Assembly: GCA_964013575.1 (NCBI GenBank) | Contig: CAXGWP010000003.1 | Coordinates: 1 to 64,000 of the forward strand | DNA length: 64,000 nucleotides | DNA from: BJGV01 sp964013575 | GTDB lineage: Bacteria > Pseudomonadota > Gammaproteobacteria > Burkholderiales > Nitrosomonadaceae | Reading direction: 5' to 3' | In this document: positions 10,502 through 19,650 of the stretch, piece by piece | Layout: each line of letters opens with the position of its first letter | Position numbering within the stretch: the first letter of the stretch is position 1 | Notes under the pieces: model-generated | The model's database searches: none | Seen by the model: the letters and a program-made list of their open reading frames with translations, nothing else | What the model was told of the DNA's origin: nothing | Program-made: the position numbers and the translations under genes

Positions 10502-10861
10502 TTATGCAGCAAGGCTTGATTTTGCTTGCTCAACCAATTTCATAAAAGCAGGCTTATCAAAAACAGCAATATCAGCTAATACCTTTCTATCTATTTCAAT
10601 TGATGCTTTCTTCAGCCCATTAATGAATACACTATAAGGTAAACCACATTCACGTGTGGCAGCATTAATACGAGCTATCCAAAGGGCCCGGAATACTCGT
10701 TTCTTCTGACGCCGATCACGATAAGCATATTCTCCTGCTTTCATTACTGCTTCTTTTGCAACACGATAAACATTCTTGCGTCGCCCACGGTATCCTTTTG
10801 CTAAGCTCAATAATTTTTTATGACGAGCATGAGCAGTAACTCCACGTTTTACTCTTGGCAT
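10502..10861 (-). CDS. rplT: 50S ribosomal protein L20
   Basis: 119-residue basic protein of the large subunit, needed for early assembly. The N-terminus MPRVKRG..ARHKK, the arginine-rich YRGRRKNVYRVA stretch and the globular INGLKKA..EIDRK segment are all typical. In E. coli L20 represses its own operon by binding leader RNA; nothing here proves or excludes that. It lies 11 bp after rpmI. Confidence 0.97.
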   Translation of the reverse strand: MPRVKRGVTAHARHKKLLSLAKGYRGRRKNVYRVAKEAVMKAGEYAYRDRRQKKRVFRALWIARINAATRECGLPYSVFINGLKKASIEIDRKVLADIAVFDKPAFMKLVEQAKSSLAA

Positions 10862-10872
10862 AATAATTCTCC

Positions 10873-11070
10873 CTAAGCGTAAGGCAACATAGCATGTACA
10901 GCCGCCACATCACTAAAATTAACTTCAGAAGTTCCTCTCAAATGACGTTTAAGCTTAGTTGTTTTCTTGGTTAAAATATGGCGCTTGAATGCATATGAAC
11001 GCCTAATACTACCGCCAGGCCTAACTTTAAAGCGCTTAGCGGCACCCCGCTTAGTTTTCATTTTGGGCAT
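10873..11070 (-). CDS. rpmI: 50S ribosomal protein L35
   Basis: 65-residue, lysine/arginine-rich ribosomal protein with the usual start MPKMKTKRGAAKRFKV and the AFKRHILTKKTTKLKRHLRG core. It lies between infC and rplT, the universal order, with a 129-bp gap after infC. The gap could hold the L20 autoregulatory RNA structure known from E. coli, but I did not resolve a convincing fold. Confidence 0.97.
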   Translation of the reverse strand: MPKMKTKRGAAKRFKVRPGGSIRRSYAFKRHILTKKTTKLKRHLRGTSEVNFSDVAAVHAMLPYA

Positions 11071-11199
11071 AAATACTCCTATTTCTTCTATGATACTAGG
11101 TGTCCACTAATTGCGGCACTTTAATAACCCAGATATCACTTATTCTTATACAACTTTAAATCTCTAAATAATTATTATTTCTACCACTATCACAAATTG

Positions 11200-11796
11200 T
11201 TATTTTATATCACACAGTTCTTTATTATTTGTATGGGTCTTTTTTGCTTTAATATTTTTATTTTTTGCTATGACCAATTCTTTCTTTTTAGGAGATAAAA
11301 CCATTACTATTTGTCTCCCTTCCATCTTTGGCCATTGTTCAACCACCGCATATTCTTCCAAATCACTTTTTACTCGCTCCAACAATCTCATACCAAACTC
11401 TTGGTGTGCCATTTCACGTCCACGGAAACGGAGTGTTACCTTAACTTTGTCCCCATCAGTCAAGAAATTAATCAAATTACGAAGCTTAATATTATAGTCA
11501 CCATCATCAGTATTTGGACGAAATTTTACTTCTTTGATCTGAACTTGTTTTTGCTTAAGCTTAGCTTCGTGTTTTTTCTTACTTTCCTGATAACGAAATT
11601 TACCATAATCCATTAAACGACATACAGGAGGTTTAGCAGTAGGAGCAATTTCCACTAAGTCTATCTCTGCTTCATCTGCCATAGATGTAGCAACCTCCAG
11701 AGTGACGATTCCTATCTGTTCCCCCTCCATACCAATTAATCGCACCTCAGGTGCATTAATTTCATGATTGATACGTGCCTCTTTTTCCTGAGCTAT
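11200..11796 (-). CDS. infC: Translation initiation factor IF-3 (AUA start codon)
   Basis: Binds the 30S subunit, rejects non-canonical start codons and prevents premature 70S formation. The frame contains the full N-domain, linker (KQKQVQIKEVKF.P) and C-domain. The first ATG/GTG-type start in frame is a GTG at 11745, but that would remove 17 strongly conserved residues (AQEKEARINHEINAPE). Reading upstream, the frame begins with ATA at 11796, preceded by GGGGAAC at a normal spacing. A rare start codon is known for infC in other bacteria and lets IF3 repress its own translation. The protein is then 198 residues. thrS ends 27 bp upstream. Confidence 0.93.
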   Translation of the reverse strand: MAQEKEARINHEINAPEVRLIGMEGEQIGIVTLEVATSMADEAEIDLVEIAPTAKPPVCRLMDYGKFRYQESKKKHEAKLKQKQVQIKEVKFRPNTDDGDYNIKLRNLINFLTDGDKVKVTLRFRGREMAHQEFGMRLLERVKSDLEEYAVVEQWPKMEGRQIVMVLSPKKKELVIAKNKNIKAKKTHTNNKELCDIK

Positions 11797-11823
11797 AGTA
11801 GTTCCCCGAATTTGTTAAATAAA

Positions 11824-13740
11824 TTAAACTGAGCTTACCTTTGTTGATATCTCTAATTTAAGACGATCAATCAGCACTTGAAGAGACATTTGACCAAGAT
11901 TAGAGCCAGACCGGGTTCGTACTGAAACCGTTTGTGCTGCAACTTCCTTCTCACCCACAATAATCTGGTAGGGCAGTTTTTGTAAACTATGTTCCCTTAT
12001 TTTAAAGGGTATTTTTTCATTTCTCAAGTCCGCATGCACTCGAATACCACTATGTTTAATCTTATTTGTTATTTCTCTTGCATAATTTGCTTGCTTTTCA
12101 GAAATATTGAGGACAACCACCTGACATGGCGATAGCCACAAAGGTAAAGATCCAGCATGATTTTCAAGAAGAATACCAATAAATCGTTCTAATGAACCTA
12201 AAATTGCTCTATGCAGCATTACAGGAGTTTGGCGAGAATTATCTTCAGCAACAAATTCTGCTCCTAACCTTTTAGGCATAGAAAAATCTAACTGTAAAGT
12301 ACCGCACTGCCACATTCTTCCAATACTATCTTTTAAAGAAAAATCAATTTTAGGCCCATAAAAGGCACCCTCTCCTTCCTCTAGGTCCCAGTCAAGATTT
12401 TTATTATTTAATACCGTTTCTAGTGATTTCTCAGCTTCATCCCATTGTTCCTCAGTACCAACGCGCATATCTGGGCGTGTTGACAGCTTTACTAGAACTT
12501 TTTTGAAACCAAAATCCATATAAACTTTCTGTAACAATTCAATGAAATTTACTACCTCATCTTGAATTTGGGAAGGAGTACAAAAAATATGCGCATCATC
12601 TTGAGTGAATGACCTTACTCGCATAAGACCATGTAACGCGCCAGAAGGCTCATTACGGTGACATGACCCAAATTCTGTTAATCGTAATGGCAAATCACGA
12701 TAACTCTTTAATCCTTGATTAAACACCTGAACATGACCCGGGCAATTCATTGGTTTAATAGCAAAATTACGTTCTTCTGAATGCGTAGTAAACATATTTT
12801 CACGAAAATTTTCCCAATGTCCAGAGTGCTCCCATAACGATTTATCAAGTACTTGTGGCGTCCGAATTTCTTGATAGGAGTTTTCCTTAAGTATTTTCCG
12901 CATATACTGCTCAATCTGCTGCCAGATACTCCACCCATTAGGGTGCCAAAATACCATACCAGGAGATTCTTCCTGAATATGAAATAAATTCAATTTTTTA
13001 CCAAGCTTGCGATGATCCCTTTTCTCAGCTTCTTCAAGACGATGAAGATATGCATCTTGATCCTCTTTTTTGGTCCAAGCTGTACCGTAAATTCTTTGTA
13101 GCATCTCATTTCTAGAATCCCCACGCCAATAAGCTCCAGCTACTTTCATCAATTTAAAGACCTTAAGTCTAGAAGTGACTGGTACATGCGGGCCACGACA
13201 GAGATCAGTAAAATCTCCCTGAGAGTATACTGATAATTCCTCATCACCAGGAATAGCTTCAATAATTTGTGCTTTATAATGTTCATTTTGATCTTTAAAG
13301 AACTGAATTGCCTTAGATCTATCTAGAATTTTGCGTTCTATTTTCAAGCCACTTTTACTAATCTCAGACATACGTTTTTCAATTTTCTGCAGATCATCCA
13401 CAGTAAAAGAACGTTTATAAGAAAAGTCATAATAAAACCCATCCTCAATTGTCGGTCCAATCGTTACTTGGGCATCTGGAAATAATTCTTTTACCGCATG
13501 CGCCAATAAATGCGCACTAGAATGACGTATAATTTCCAAACCTTCTTTATCTTTATCAGTAACAATAGATAAATCACTGTCATCTATAATGAGGTCAGAT
13601 GTATCCACTAGTTTACCGTTAATTTTTCCTGCTATTGCTGCACGTGCTAATCCAGAACCAATCGACTCTGCAACTTCCATTACCGTTACAGGGCGATCAA
13701 ATTTACGCTCTGAACCATCTGGTAGACTAACAACTAACAA
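11824..13740 (-). CDS. thrS: Threonyl-tRNA synthetase
   Basis: Class II enzyme (638 residues) charging tRNA-Thr. Domains in order: TGS (1-61), the editing domain with HSSAHLLAHAV (about 73-83), the catalytic core with MNCPGH and RTPV..HRAILGSLERF, and the anticodon-binding C-terminus. The zinc ligands (Cys in MNCPGH and two histidines) appear intact. The start is TTG, supported by AAGGA seven bases upstream. It heads the thrS-infC-rpmI-rplT operon, with promoter candidates just upstream. Confidence 0.97.
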   Translation of the reverse strand: MLVVSLPDGSERKFDRPVTVMEVAESIGSGLARAAIAGKINGKLVDTSDLIIDDSDLSIVTDKDKEGLEIIRHSSAHLLAHAVKELFPDAQVTIGPTIEDGFYYDFSYKRSFTVDDLQKIEKRMSEISKSGLKIERKILDRSKAIQFFKDQNEHYKAQIIEAIPGDEELSVYSQGDFTDLCRGPHVPVTSRLKVFKLMKVAGAYWRGDSRNEMLQRIYGTAWTKKEDQDAYLHRLEEAEKRDHRKLGKKLNLFHIQEESPGMVFWHPNGWSIWQQIEQYMRKILKENSYQEIRTPQVLDKSLWEHSGHWENFRENMFTTHSEERNFAIKPMNCPGHVQVFNQGLKSYRDLPLRLTEFGSCHRNEPSGALHGLMRVRSFTQDDAHIFCTPSQIQDEVVNFIELLQKVYMDFGFKKVLVKLSTRPDMRVGTEEQWDEAEKSLETVLNNKNLDWDLEEGEGAFYGPKIDFSLKDSIGRMWQCGTLQLDFSMPKRLGAEFVAEDNSRQTPVMLHRAILGSLERFIGILLENHAGSLPLWLSPCQVVVLNISEKQANYAREITNKIKHSGIRVHADLRNEKIPFKIREHSLQKLPYQIIVGEKEVAAQTVSVRTRSGSNLGQMSLQVLIDRLKLEISTKVSSV

Positions 13741-13769
13741 AATTTATTCCTTAAATAAAAATAGGGAAA

Positions 13770-13844
13770 ATTATACCAGTGAATGTGATCTATGATATGA
13801 ATCTTAGGAAAATTGATTAGCATTAATTAGAATAACCATGTCAA
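13770..13844 (-). promoter_or_regulatory. Candidate thrS operon promoters
   Basis: Two candidates are visible on the minus strand. The nearer is an extended -10 element TGGTATAAT (13778-13770) about 30 bp from the TTG start, without a good -35. The farther is TTGACA (13844-13839), a 17-bp spacer and GCTAAT (13821-13816). Either could drive thrS-infC-rpmI-rplT, and sequence alone does not choose between them. Confidence 0.5.
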
Positions 13845-13884
13845 ATAACTATTTATTGATACGAATAAAACATTAATATTAATT

Positions 13885-15246
13885 CTATATACTTATTTCT
13901 TTCCTTAAAATATTAGAAATATACTCAGCCCAATATTTAACTATTTCTTTTGATTCTCCTTCTACCATAACGCGTATAAGTGACTCTGTCCCAGATTCTC
14001 GTATTAAAACACGACCTTTGCTCCCAAGTGCATTCTCAGCCTTTATCTGGGCAGCCCTAACTGATTTCATGGCAATAAAATCAATCTGATTCATTACTTT
14101 AATATTAATAAGATGTTGTGGATAAAGCACAACACCACACAGAAGCTCTGCTAAAGTTCTATTAGCATCTTTCATTGCATGCAATATCTGTAATGCAGAA
14201 ATAATTCCATCCCCTGTACTATGTTTATCAAGACAAATTATGTGTCCCGACCCTTCTCCTCCCAACTCCCAACCTTTCTTTTGTAATAACTCCAATACAT
14301 GCCTATCTCCAACTTTAGCACGAGCAAAAGGAATATCTAGCTTATTAAAATAGCGTTCTATAGCGAGATTAGTCATCAAAGTGCCTACTACTCCACCATT
14401 GAGCAAACCTTTATTTTGACGGTGTTTAGCTATAATGCAAACTAATTGATCTCCATCATATAACTGACCCTCTTTATCAGCCATAATTAAACGATCTCCA
14501 TCCCCATCAAGTGCAATACCAAGATCAGCCTTATTCTTTTTAACAGCCTGCTGTAATGTTACGCCATGCGTAGCACCGCATTCTTTATTAATATTCATCC
14601 CATCAGGATCGGCTCCAATAAGAACCACATCTGCTCCTAATTCATGGAATACATGACCTGCAATATGATAAGTAGCTCCATGAGCGCAATCAACTACAAT
14701 ACGCATACCATGCAAATCAAGATAGGGTGGAAAGATACTTTTACAAAACTCTATATAACGCCCAGGCGCATCATTAACTCGCCTTGCTCTCCCAAGATGT
14801 GCAGACGACATAGATATTAATGGCGAACTTAAACCAGCTTCAATCTTTCTTTCTGCCTTATCAGATAGTTTACTTCCCGAAGAAGAGAAAAACTTAATAC
14901 CATTATCTTCAAATTGATTATGCGATGCTGAGATCACAATTCCAGCTTGCAATCTCAGCGCACGAGTTAAATAAGCAATGCCTGGGGTAGGCATTGGTCC
15001 AGTTAATAACACATCTACCCCAGCAGCAGATAAACCTGTTTCTAATGCTGCCTCTAGCATATAGCCTGATATACGGGTATCTTTTCCGATCAAAACTGCA
15101 GGACGTTCATTTTTAGACAAGTATCTGTCTGCTGCAGCAAGAACTTTTCCAGCAGAATACCCTAAATGTATAAAAAGTTCTGGGGTAATAGGATCAACCC
15201 CTACTCTCCCACGTATACCATCAGTACCGAAAAAAATTTTTGGCAA
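13885..15246 (-). CDS. glmM: Phosphoglucosamine mutase
   Basis: Converts glucosamine-6-phosphate to glucosamine-1-phosphate for peptidoglycan and LPS precursors. The phosphoserine loop ISASHNQFEDNG carries Ser107, the metal loop is DGDGDR, and the C-terminal phosphate-binding loop is RESGTESLIRVM. Length (453) is normal. It ends the carA-carB-greA-rlmE-ftsH-folP-glmM block and follows folP by 64 bp. Confidence 0.97.
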   Translation of the reverse strand: MPKIFFGTDGIRGRVGVDPITPELFIHLGYSAGKVLAAADRYLSKNERPAVLIGKDTRISGYMLEAALETGLSAAGVDVLLTGPMPTPGIAYLTRALRLQAGIVISASHNQFEDNGIKFFSSSGSKLSDKAERKIEAGLSSPLISMSSAHLGRARRVNDAPGRYIEFCKSIFPPYLDLHGMRIVVDCAHGATYHIAGHVFHELGADVVLIGADPDGMNINKECGATHGVTLQQAVKKNKADLGIALDGDGDRLIMADKEGQLYDGDQLVCIIAKHRQNKGLLNGGVVGTLMTNLAIERYFNKLDIPFARAKVGDRHVLELLQKKGWELGGEGSGHIICLDKHSTGDGIISALQILHAMKDANRTLAELLCGVVLYPQHLINIKVMNQIDFIAMKSVRAAQIKAENALGSKGRVLIRESGTESLIRVMVEGESKEIVKYWAEYISNILRKEISI

Positions 15247-15310
15247 TATAACTACCCATTAATGATTAAAAAAATTTTCACCAAGAAGCCTATACCTTAT
15301 CATTTTAAAT

Positions 15311-16183
15311 CTAACCAGTTATAGCGTTATAAATCTTCAAAGCATCTTTTGTTGCTTTAACATCATGTACCCGTAAAATCTTAGCGCCTTTAACTATAGC
15401 CATTAAAGCTGCTGCGATACTAGAATGTACTAAATCCCCATTCTTATTCCCAGTGATCTTCTTCAACATAGATTTACGTGACAACCCTACCAGAATTGGC
15501 ACACCCAAATCTGTAAATTGATCAAGATATCGTAGCAATTTCAGATTATGTTCCAGAGTTTTACCAAACCCAAATCCAGGGTCTATTATTATCCGATCTA
15601 GATCTATTCCTGCAGCTTTCACTATATCTATACGTTGCTGTAAAAAATATTTTATTTCTACTATTACATCCTTATATTGAGGGTCTACTTGCATATACTG
15701 TGGTTCCCCTTGCATATGCATTAAGCAAATTGTTACCTCTTTATCGGCTACCACCTCAAGTGCTCCAGGTGATTGCAGAGCATTAACATCATTAATCATA
15801 GTAGCGCCAGCTTTTATCGTTTCATACATTACCTCTGCCTTAGAGGTATCAACAGAAATCGGTATACCAGTTTTTACCAAAGCTTGCACTACAGGAAGAA
15901 CACGACGTAATTCTTCTTCGACCCCAACAGGAGTACTACCTGGTCGAGTTGACTCACCACCAATATCAATAATATCAGCCCCTTCTCCAATTAATCGTTC
16001 AGCTTGCAGCACAGCATCATTAGTAGATGCATATAAACCACCATCAGAAAAAGAATCTGGCGTTACGTTAATTATCCCCATTACCGAAGGTGTGCTATAA
16101 GAAGAAAATTCTAGGTTTTTTTGCAAAAGATGAACAGAGATCAAATTCAAGTAATATAGGATTTCTAATCCTAGGTCACCCAA
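15311..16183 (-). CDS. folP: Dihydropteroate synthase
   Basis: Joins p-aminobenzoate to the pterin pyrophosphate in folate synthesis; the sulfonamide target. Key motifs are present: INVTPDSFSDGG, GGESTRPG, a DPGFGFGKT loop and the final IRVHDV-type segment (LRVHDV). The start is uncertain: the open frame begins with TTG at 16183 and has about 35 residues before VMGIINV, longer than usual. A TTG near 16126 would give a more typical N-terminus. There is no strong ribosome site at either. Fused or duplicated neighbours are absent; it sits between ftsH and glmM as in relatives. Confidence 0.95.
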   Translation of the reverse strand: MGDLGLEILYYLNLISVHLLQKNLEFSSYSTPSVMGIINVTPDSFSDGGLYASTNDAVLQAERLIGEGADIIDIGGESTRPGSTPVGVEEELRRVLPVVQALVKTGIPISVDTSKAEVMYETIKAGATMINDVNALQSPGALEVVADKEVTICLMHMQGEPQYMQVDPQYKDVIVEIKYFLQQRIDIVKAAGIDLDRIIIDPGFGFGKTLEHNLKLLRYLDQFTDLGVPILVGLSRKSMLKKITGNKNGDLVHSSIAAALMAIVKGAKILRVHDVKATKDALKIYNAITG

Positions 16184-16275
16184 ATCTTATCTTTCTAATT
16201 ATTAATGAAGCTCCATAAAACAGATAACTTCTATAAAAAGGATGATAAATTTCACATGCTACCAACTAATATTAT

Positions 16276-18192
16276 TTATGCCTCTGGTGCAGGAGCTGAA
16301 GTCTCAGGAGACTTGGTATCCGTAGCATCAGCAGGCGACCCAGGTGGTGTCGAATCATCTTTTGGCGGGACCGGTGCAGATTGTGCAGGTTTTGGTGCAC
16401 GTGGATCACGACCATTCATAATATCCTCAATTTGCTCCGAATTTATGGTCTCCCACTCCAATAAAGCCTTAGCCATAACTTCTATTTTATCTCTATTCTC
16501 TTCAATCAACTTACGAGCAAGAGCATACTGTTGATCTATTATGCGACGAATTTCTTTATCAACATTCTTCATCGTAGCTTCACTAAGATTATTAGTGGCA
16601 ATCATAGGATTATAAGCTTCGCCCTGATTATCCCCATACACCATTGGGCCTAATGATTCAGACATACCCCATTGAGTTACCATATTCCTAGCCATCTGTG
16701 TAGCGCGTTCAAAATCATTAGATGCACCAGTAGTCATCTGCTTCATAAATACTTCTTCAGCAATACGCCCACCAAATAATACAGCTATAGTCTGAAGTAT
16801 TTCTTCCCGATCCATACTAAAACGGTCTTCAACAGGTAACTGCATTGTTACACCCAACGCTCGCCCCCTTGGAATAATAGTAACCTTATGTACAGGATCA
16901 GTTTTATCTAGTAGTTCAGCTACCACAGCATGCCCAGACTCATGATAAGCAGTATTACGCTTTTCTTGCTCTGGCATTATCATTGTGCGTCGCTCAACAC
17001 CCATAAATATTTTGTCTTTAGCCTTTTCAAAATCATCCATATCTACAAGGCGTTTATTAGCACGCGCTGCAAATAAAGCTGCTTCATTAACCAGATTTGC
17101 TAAATCAGCACCAGACATTCCAGGAGTACCTCGTGCAATAATATCTGCCTTAACATCAGGAGAAATAGGAACTTTTCGCATATGTACATGCAGAATTTGT
17201 TCACGTCCACGTATATCAGGTAATGGAACCGTTACTTGTCGATCAAACCTTCCTGGGCGCAATAATGCCTCATCAAGAACATCAGCACGATTAGTCGCTG
17301 CTATAACAATTACACCATCTGTACCTACAAAACCATCCATTTCAACTAGCAGCGCATTTAAGGTTTGTTCTCTTTCATCATTCCCACCACCCATTCCTGT
17401 ACCACGCTTACGACCAACTGCATCAATTTCATCTATAAAAATGATACAAGGAGAACTTTTTTTAGCCTGCTCAAACATATCCCTTACCCGTGCTGCACCC
17501 ACACCAACAAACATTTCAACAAAATCTGATCCTGAAATAGTAAAAAAAGGAACCTTTGCTTCGCCAGCTACTGCACGTGCCAAAAGAGTTTTACCTGTAC
17601 CAGGACTACCAACCATCAACACACCACGTGGAATATGACCACCAAGTTTCTGAAATTTGCTTGGATCACGTAAAAAATCAACTAACTCTGATACCTCTTC
17701 TTTAGCCTCTTCACATCCAGCTACATCGGAAAATGTTATGTCATTATTATTTTCATCTAACATTCGAGCCTTACTTTTACCAAATGAAAAAGCTCCGCCC
17801 CCTTTTCCACCACCCTGCATTTGACGCATGAAAAAAATCCAAACAGCTATTAACAATAGCATTGGGAACCATGATACAAAAATATTCATCAAAACTGATG
17901 GCTCTTCTTCAGGCTTGGCTTCAACAACCACACCTGCATTAAGCAAATCACTTACCATCCATGGGTCAGAAGGAGAGTAACTAATAAATCTCCTTCCATC
18001 TGCCTTTATACCTTTTAACGTGCGCCCTTCAATAATTACCTTTGCTACTCTTCCACGTTTCACCTCTTCAATGAACTGAGAATACTCCATTGGCGCCTGT
18101 GTAGTTTGACGAGTACTGAATTGATTAAAAACCGTCATTAATATCAACGCAATAACGAGCCAAATAACCATGTTCTTAACGAGATTGTTCAA
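16276..18192 (-). CDS. ftsH: ATP-dependent zinc metalloprotease FtsH
   Basis: Membrane-anchored AAA+ protease that degrades membrane and regulatory proteins such as LpxC. Two N-terminal membrane segments (about 7-25 and 105-123) flank a periplasmic domain. The AAA module has Walker A GSPGTGKT, Walker B IIFIDEID and the second-region-of-homology arginines. The protease part has the zinc motif HESGH. The last about 45 residues are a proline/alanine/serine-rich tail. Length (638) is typical. It lies between rlmE and folP, a conserved order. Confidence 0.98.
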   Translation of the reverse strand: MNNLVKNMVIWLVIALILMTVFNQFSTRQTTQAPMEYSQFIEEVKRGRVAKVIIEGRTLKGIKADGRRFISYSPSDPWMVSDLLNAGVVVEAKPEEEPSVLMNIFVSWFPMLLLIAVWIFFMRQMQGGGKGGGAFSFGKSKARMLDENNNDITFSDVAGCEEAKEEVSELVDFLRDPSKFQKLGGHIPRGVLMVGSPGTGKTLLARAVAGEAKVPFFTISGSDFVEMFVGVGAARVRDMFEQAKKSSPCIIFIDEIDAVGRKRGTGMGGGNDEREQTLNALLVEMDGFVGTDGVIVIAATNRADVLDEALLRPGRFDRQVTVPLPDIRGREQILHVHMRKVPISPDVKADIIARGTPGMSGADLANLVNEAALFAARANKRLVDMDDFEKAKDKIFMGVERRTMIMPEQEKRNTAYHESGHAVVAELLDKTDPVHKVTIIPRGRALGVTMQLPVEDRFSMDREEILQTIAVLFGGRIAEEVFMKQMTTGASNDFERATQMARNMVTQWGMSESLGPMVYGDNQGEAYNPMIATNNLSEATMKNVDKEIRRIIDQQYALARKLIEENRDKIEVMAKALLEWETINSEQIEDIMNGRDPRAPKPAQSAPVPPKDDSTPPGSPADATDTKSPETSAPAPEA

Positions 18193-18367
18193 AATAGCTC
18201 CTTTGGTTTCCCCGTGAAAATTTTCAATATCCTATTTTAAACCTATTTTTAGATTTAAAACAGAGAGAGCGTTAATTAGAAATAAATTACACTTTATCAA
18301 AATAATTAAGTCCTACTATTAACAACAAATATTCATGATTTTCCTAGATTAATGTAGCAATAAATAA

Positions 18368-19000
18368 TTAAAAAATTTCCCTACATTTTTTTAACCCCAG
18401 TATATATATTTCACTACTAAAGTCACGTGACGCCTTAGGCTTTTTTATTACTACTAGTCTAAATGACATTCGCATGACTTTCACAAATTCCTCAAAACCA
18501 GAACCCTGAAATACTTTGACTAAAAAATTGCCTTCAGAGTTCAATTGTGTCATAGAAAATTCTAGGGCTAGTTCAGCTAAATACATGGAACGAGCTTGAT
18601 CACTTATTGCTATGCCCGTTATATTCGGAGCCATATCAGAAATGACAAGATCAACGTGCCTTTTCCCAAGATTCTTTTTTAACTCAACCAAAGCAGATTT
18701 CTCTTCAAAATTACCTTGGATAAATGTAACACCAGGAATAGGCTCCATTTCTAATATATCAAGTGAAAATACTCTACCATTCTGTCCCACTCTATTAACT
18801 ACAACCTGAGACCAACTACCAGGTGTTGCGCCTAGGTCTACTACTGTCATTCCAGATTTTAATAAATTATTCTGCTCAGAAATCTCTATCAATTTGTAAG
18901 CAGCACGCGACCTATAACCTTCCTTCTGAGCTTTCTTTACATAAAAATCATTCACATGACTCTTCATCCAAGCATTACTAGATCTTGTATTTTTCATCAA
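18368..19000 (-). CDS. rlmE: 23S rRNA (uridine-2'-O-)-methyltransferase RlmE
   Basis: Methylates U2552 in the A loop of 23S rRNA, a late 50S assembly step. The start of the fold (DFYVKKAQKEGYRSRAAYKL), motif I VDLGATPGSWSQ, SDMAPN and the FLVKVFQGSG segment give the K-D-K-E catalytic tetrad. Length is 210. In relatives a small RNA-binding gene (yhbY) usually lies between greA and rlmE on the other strand. Here only 46 bp separate the two, so that gene is missing from this position. Confidence 0.96.
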   Translation of the reverse strand: MMKNTRSSNAWMKSHVNDFYVKKAQKEGYRSRAAYKLIEISEQNNLLKSGMTVVDLGATPGSWSQVVVNRVGQNGRVFSLDILEMEPIPGVTFIQGNFEEKSALVELKKNLGKRHVDLVISDMAPNITGIAISDQARSMYLAELALEFSMTQLNSEGNFLVKVFQGSGFEEFVKVMRMSFRLVVIKKPKASRDFSSEIYILGLKKCREIF

Positions 19001-19046
19001 AGAATTCTGGTTTTTTTATACTAAGAAATAAATAATATTTTTAACC

Positions 19047-19523
19047 CTATATATATTTTACATTGAGAATCTCATATTCTTTTGTACCACCTGGAGCAAT
19101 AACTTCTACCATATCACCTTGGTACTTACCAATTAAAGCCCGAGCAATAGGCGAACTAACAGAAATTTTACCTTGCTTAATATCAGCCTCATCTTCACCA
19201 ACTATTTGATATGTTACAGTTTTATCGTTATCCACATCTTCAAGTTCAATCGTTGCACCAAATACACAAGCGCCATCGGCATCAAGTTGTGCGGGATTAA
19301 TAATTTGTGCATTAGAAAGCTTATTCTCTAATTCGGAAATACGCCCCTCAACAAACCCTTGTTTTTCCTTAGCTGCATCATATTCTGCATTCTCTGAAAG
19401 ATCACCGTGTGAACGAGCTTCAGCAATTGCAGCAATAACTGCTGGGCGTTGTACCGTTTTCATTTCTTGCAATTCAATACGTAATTTTTCTGCCCCAACC
19501 TCAGTTAATGGAATTGTACCCAT
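19047..19523 (-). CDS. greA: Transcription elongation factor GreA
   Basis: Stimulates cleavage of backtracked RNA in stalled RNA polymerase. The N-terminal coiled coil carries the acidic tip in SHGDLSENAEYDAAKE (about 39-54), and the C-terminal globular domain ends with APGGTKEYEIL. Length (158) is normal. AGAGAAG precedes the ATG as ribosome site, and immediately upstream of that lies a five-unit tetranucleotide repeat, described separately. It follows carB as in relatives. Confidence 0.97.
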   Translation of the reverse strand: MGTIPLTEVGAEKLRIELQEMKTVQRPAVIAAIAEARSHGDLSENAEYDAAKEKQGFVEGRISELENKLSNAQIINPAQLDADGACVFGATIELEDVDNDKTVTYQIVGEDEADIKQGKISVSSPIARALIGKYQGDMVEVIAPGGTKEYEILNVKYI

Positions 19524-19533
19524 AGATCTTCTC

Positions 19534-19555
19534 TTGATTGATTGATTGATTGATT
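19534..19555. repeat. Tetranucleotide tandem repeat (TTGA)5 upstream of greA
   Basis: Five perfect TTGA units plus two extra bases, 22 bp in all. It lies in the greA leader directly upstream of the Shine-Dalgarno region and about 10 bp from the ATG. Slippage would alter the leader length, not the reading frame. Confidence 0.9.
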
Positions 19556-19650
19556 TACTATATCTTAATTGATGCTCTATTATGCAATTTTAACACGCTC
19601 TAATTTCGTAGAATTAAATACAATATAGCTCAAACTCATCACTACAAATA

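Noticed and set aside
16985..17638. 217-codon plus-strand frame opposite ftsH
   Set aside because: It mirrors the conserved AAA region of ftsH; the serine/arginine/proline-rich composition is typical of an antisense shadow.
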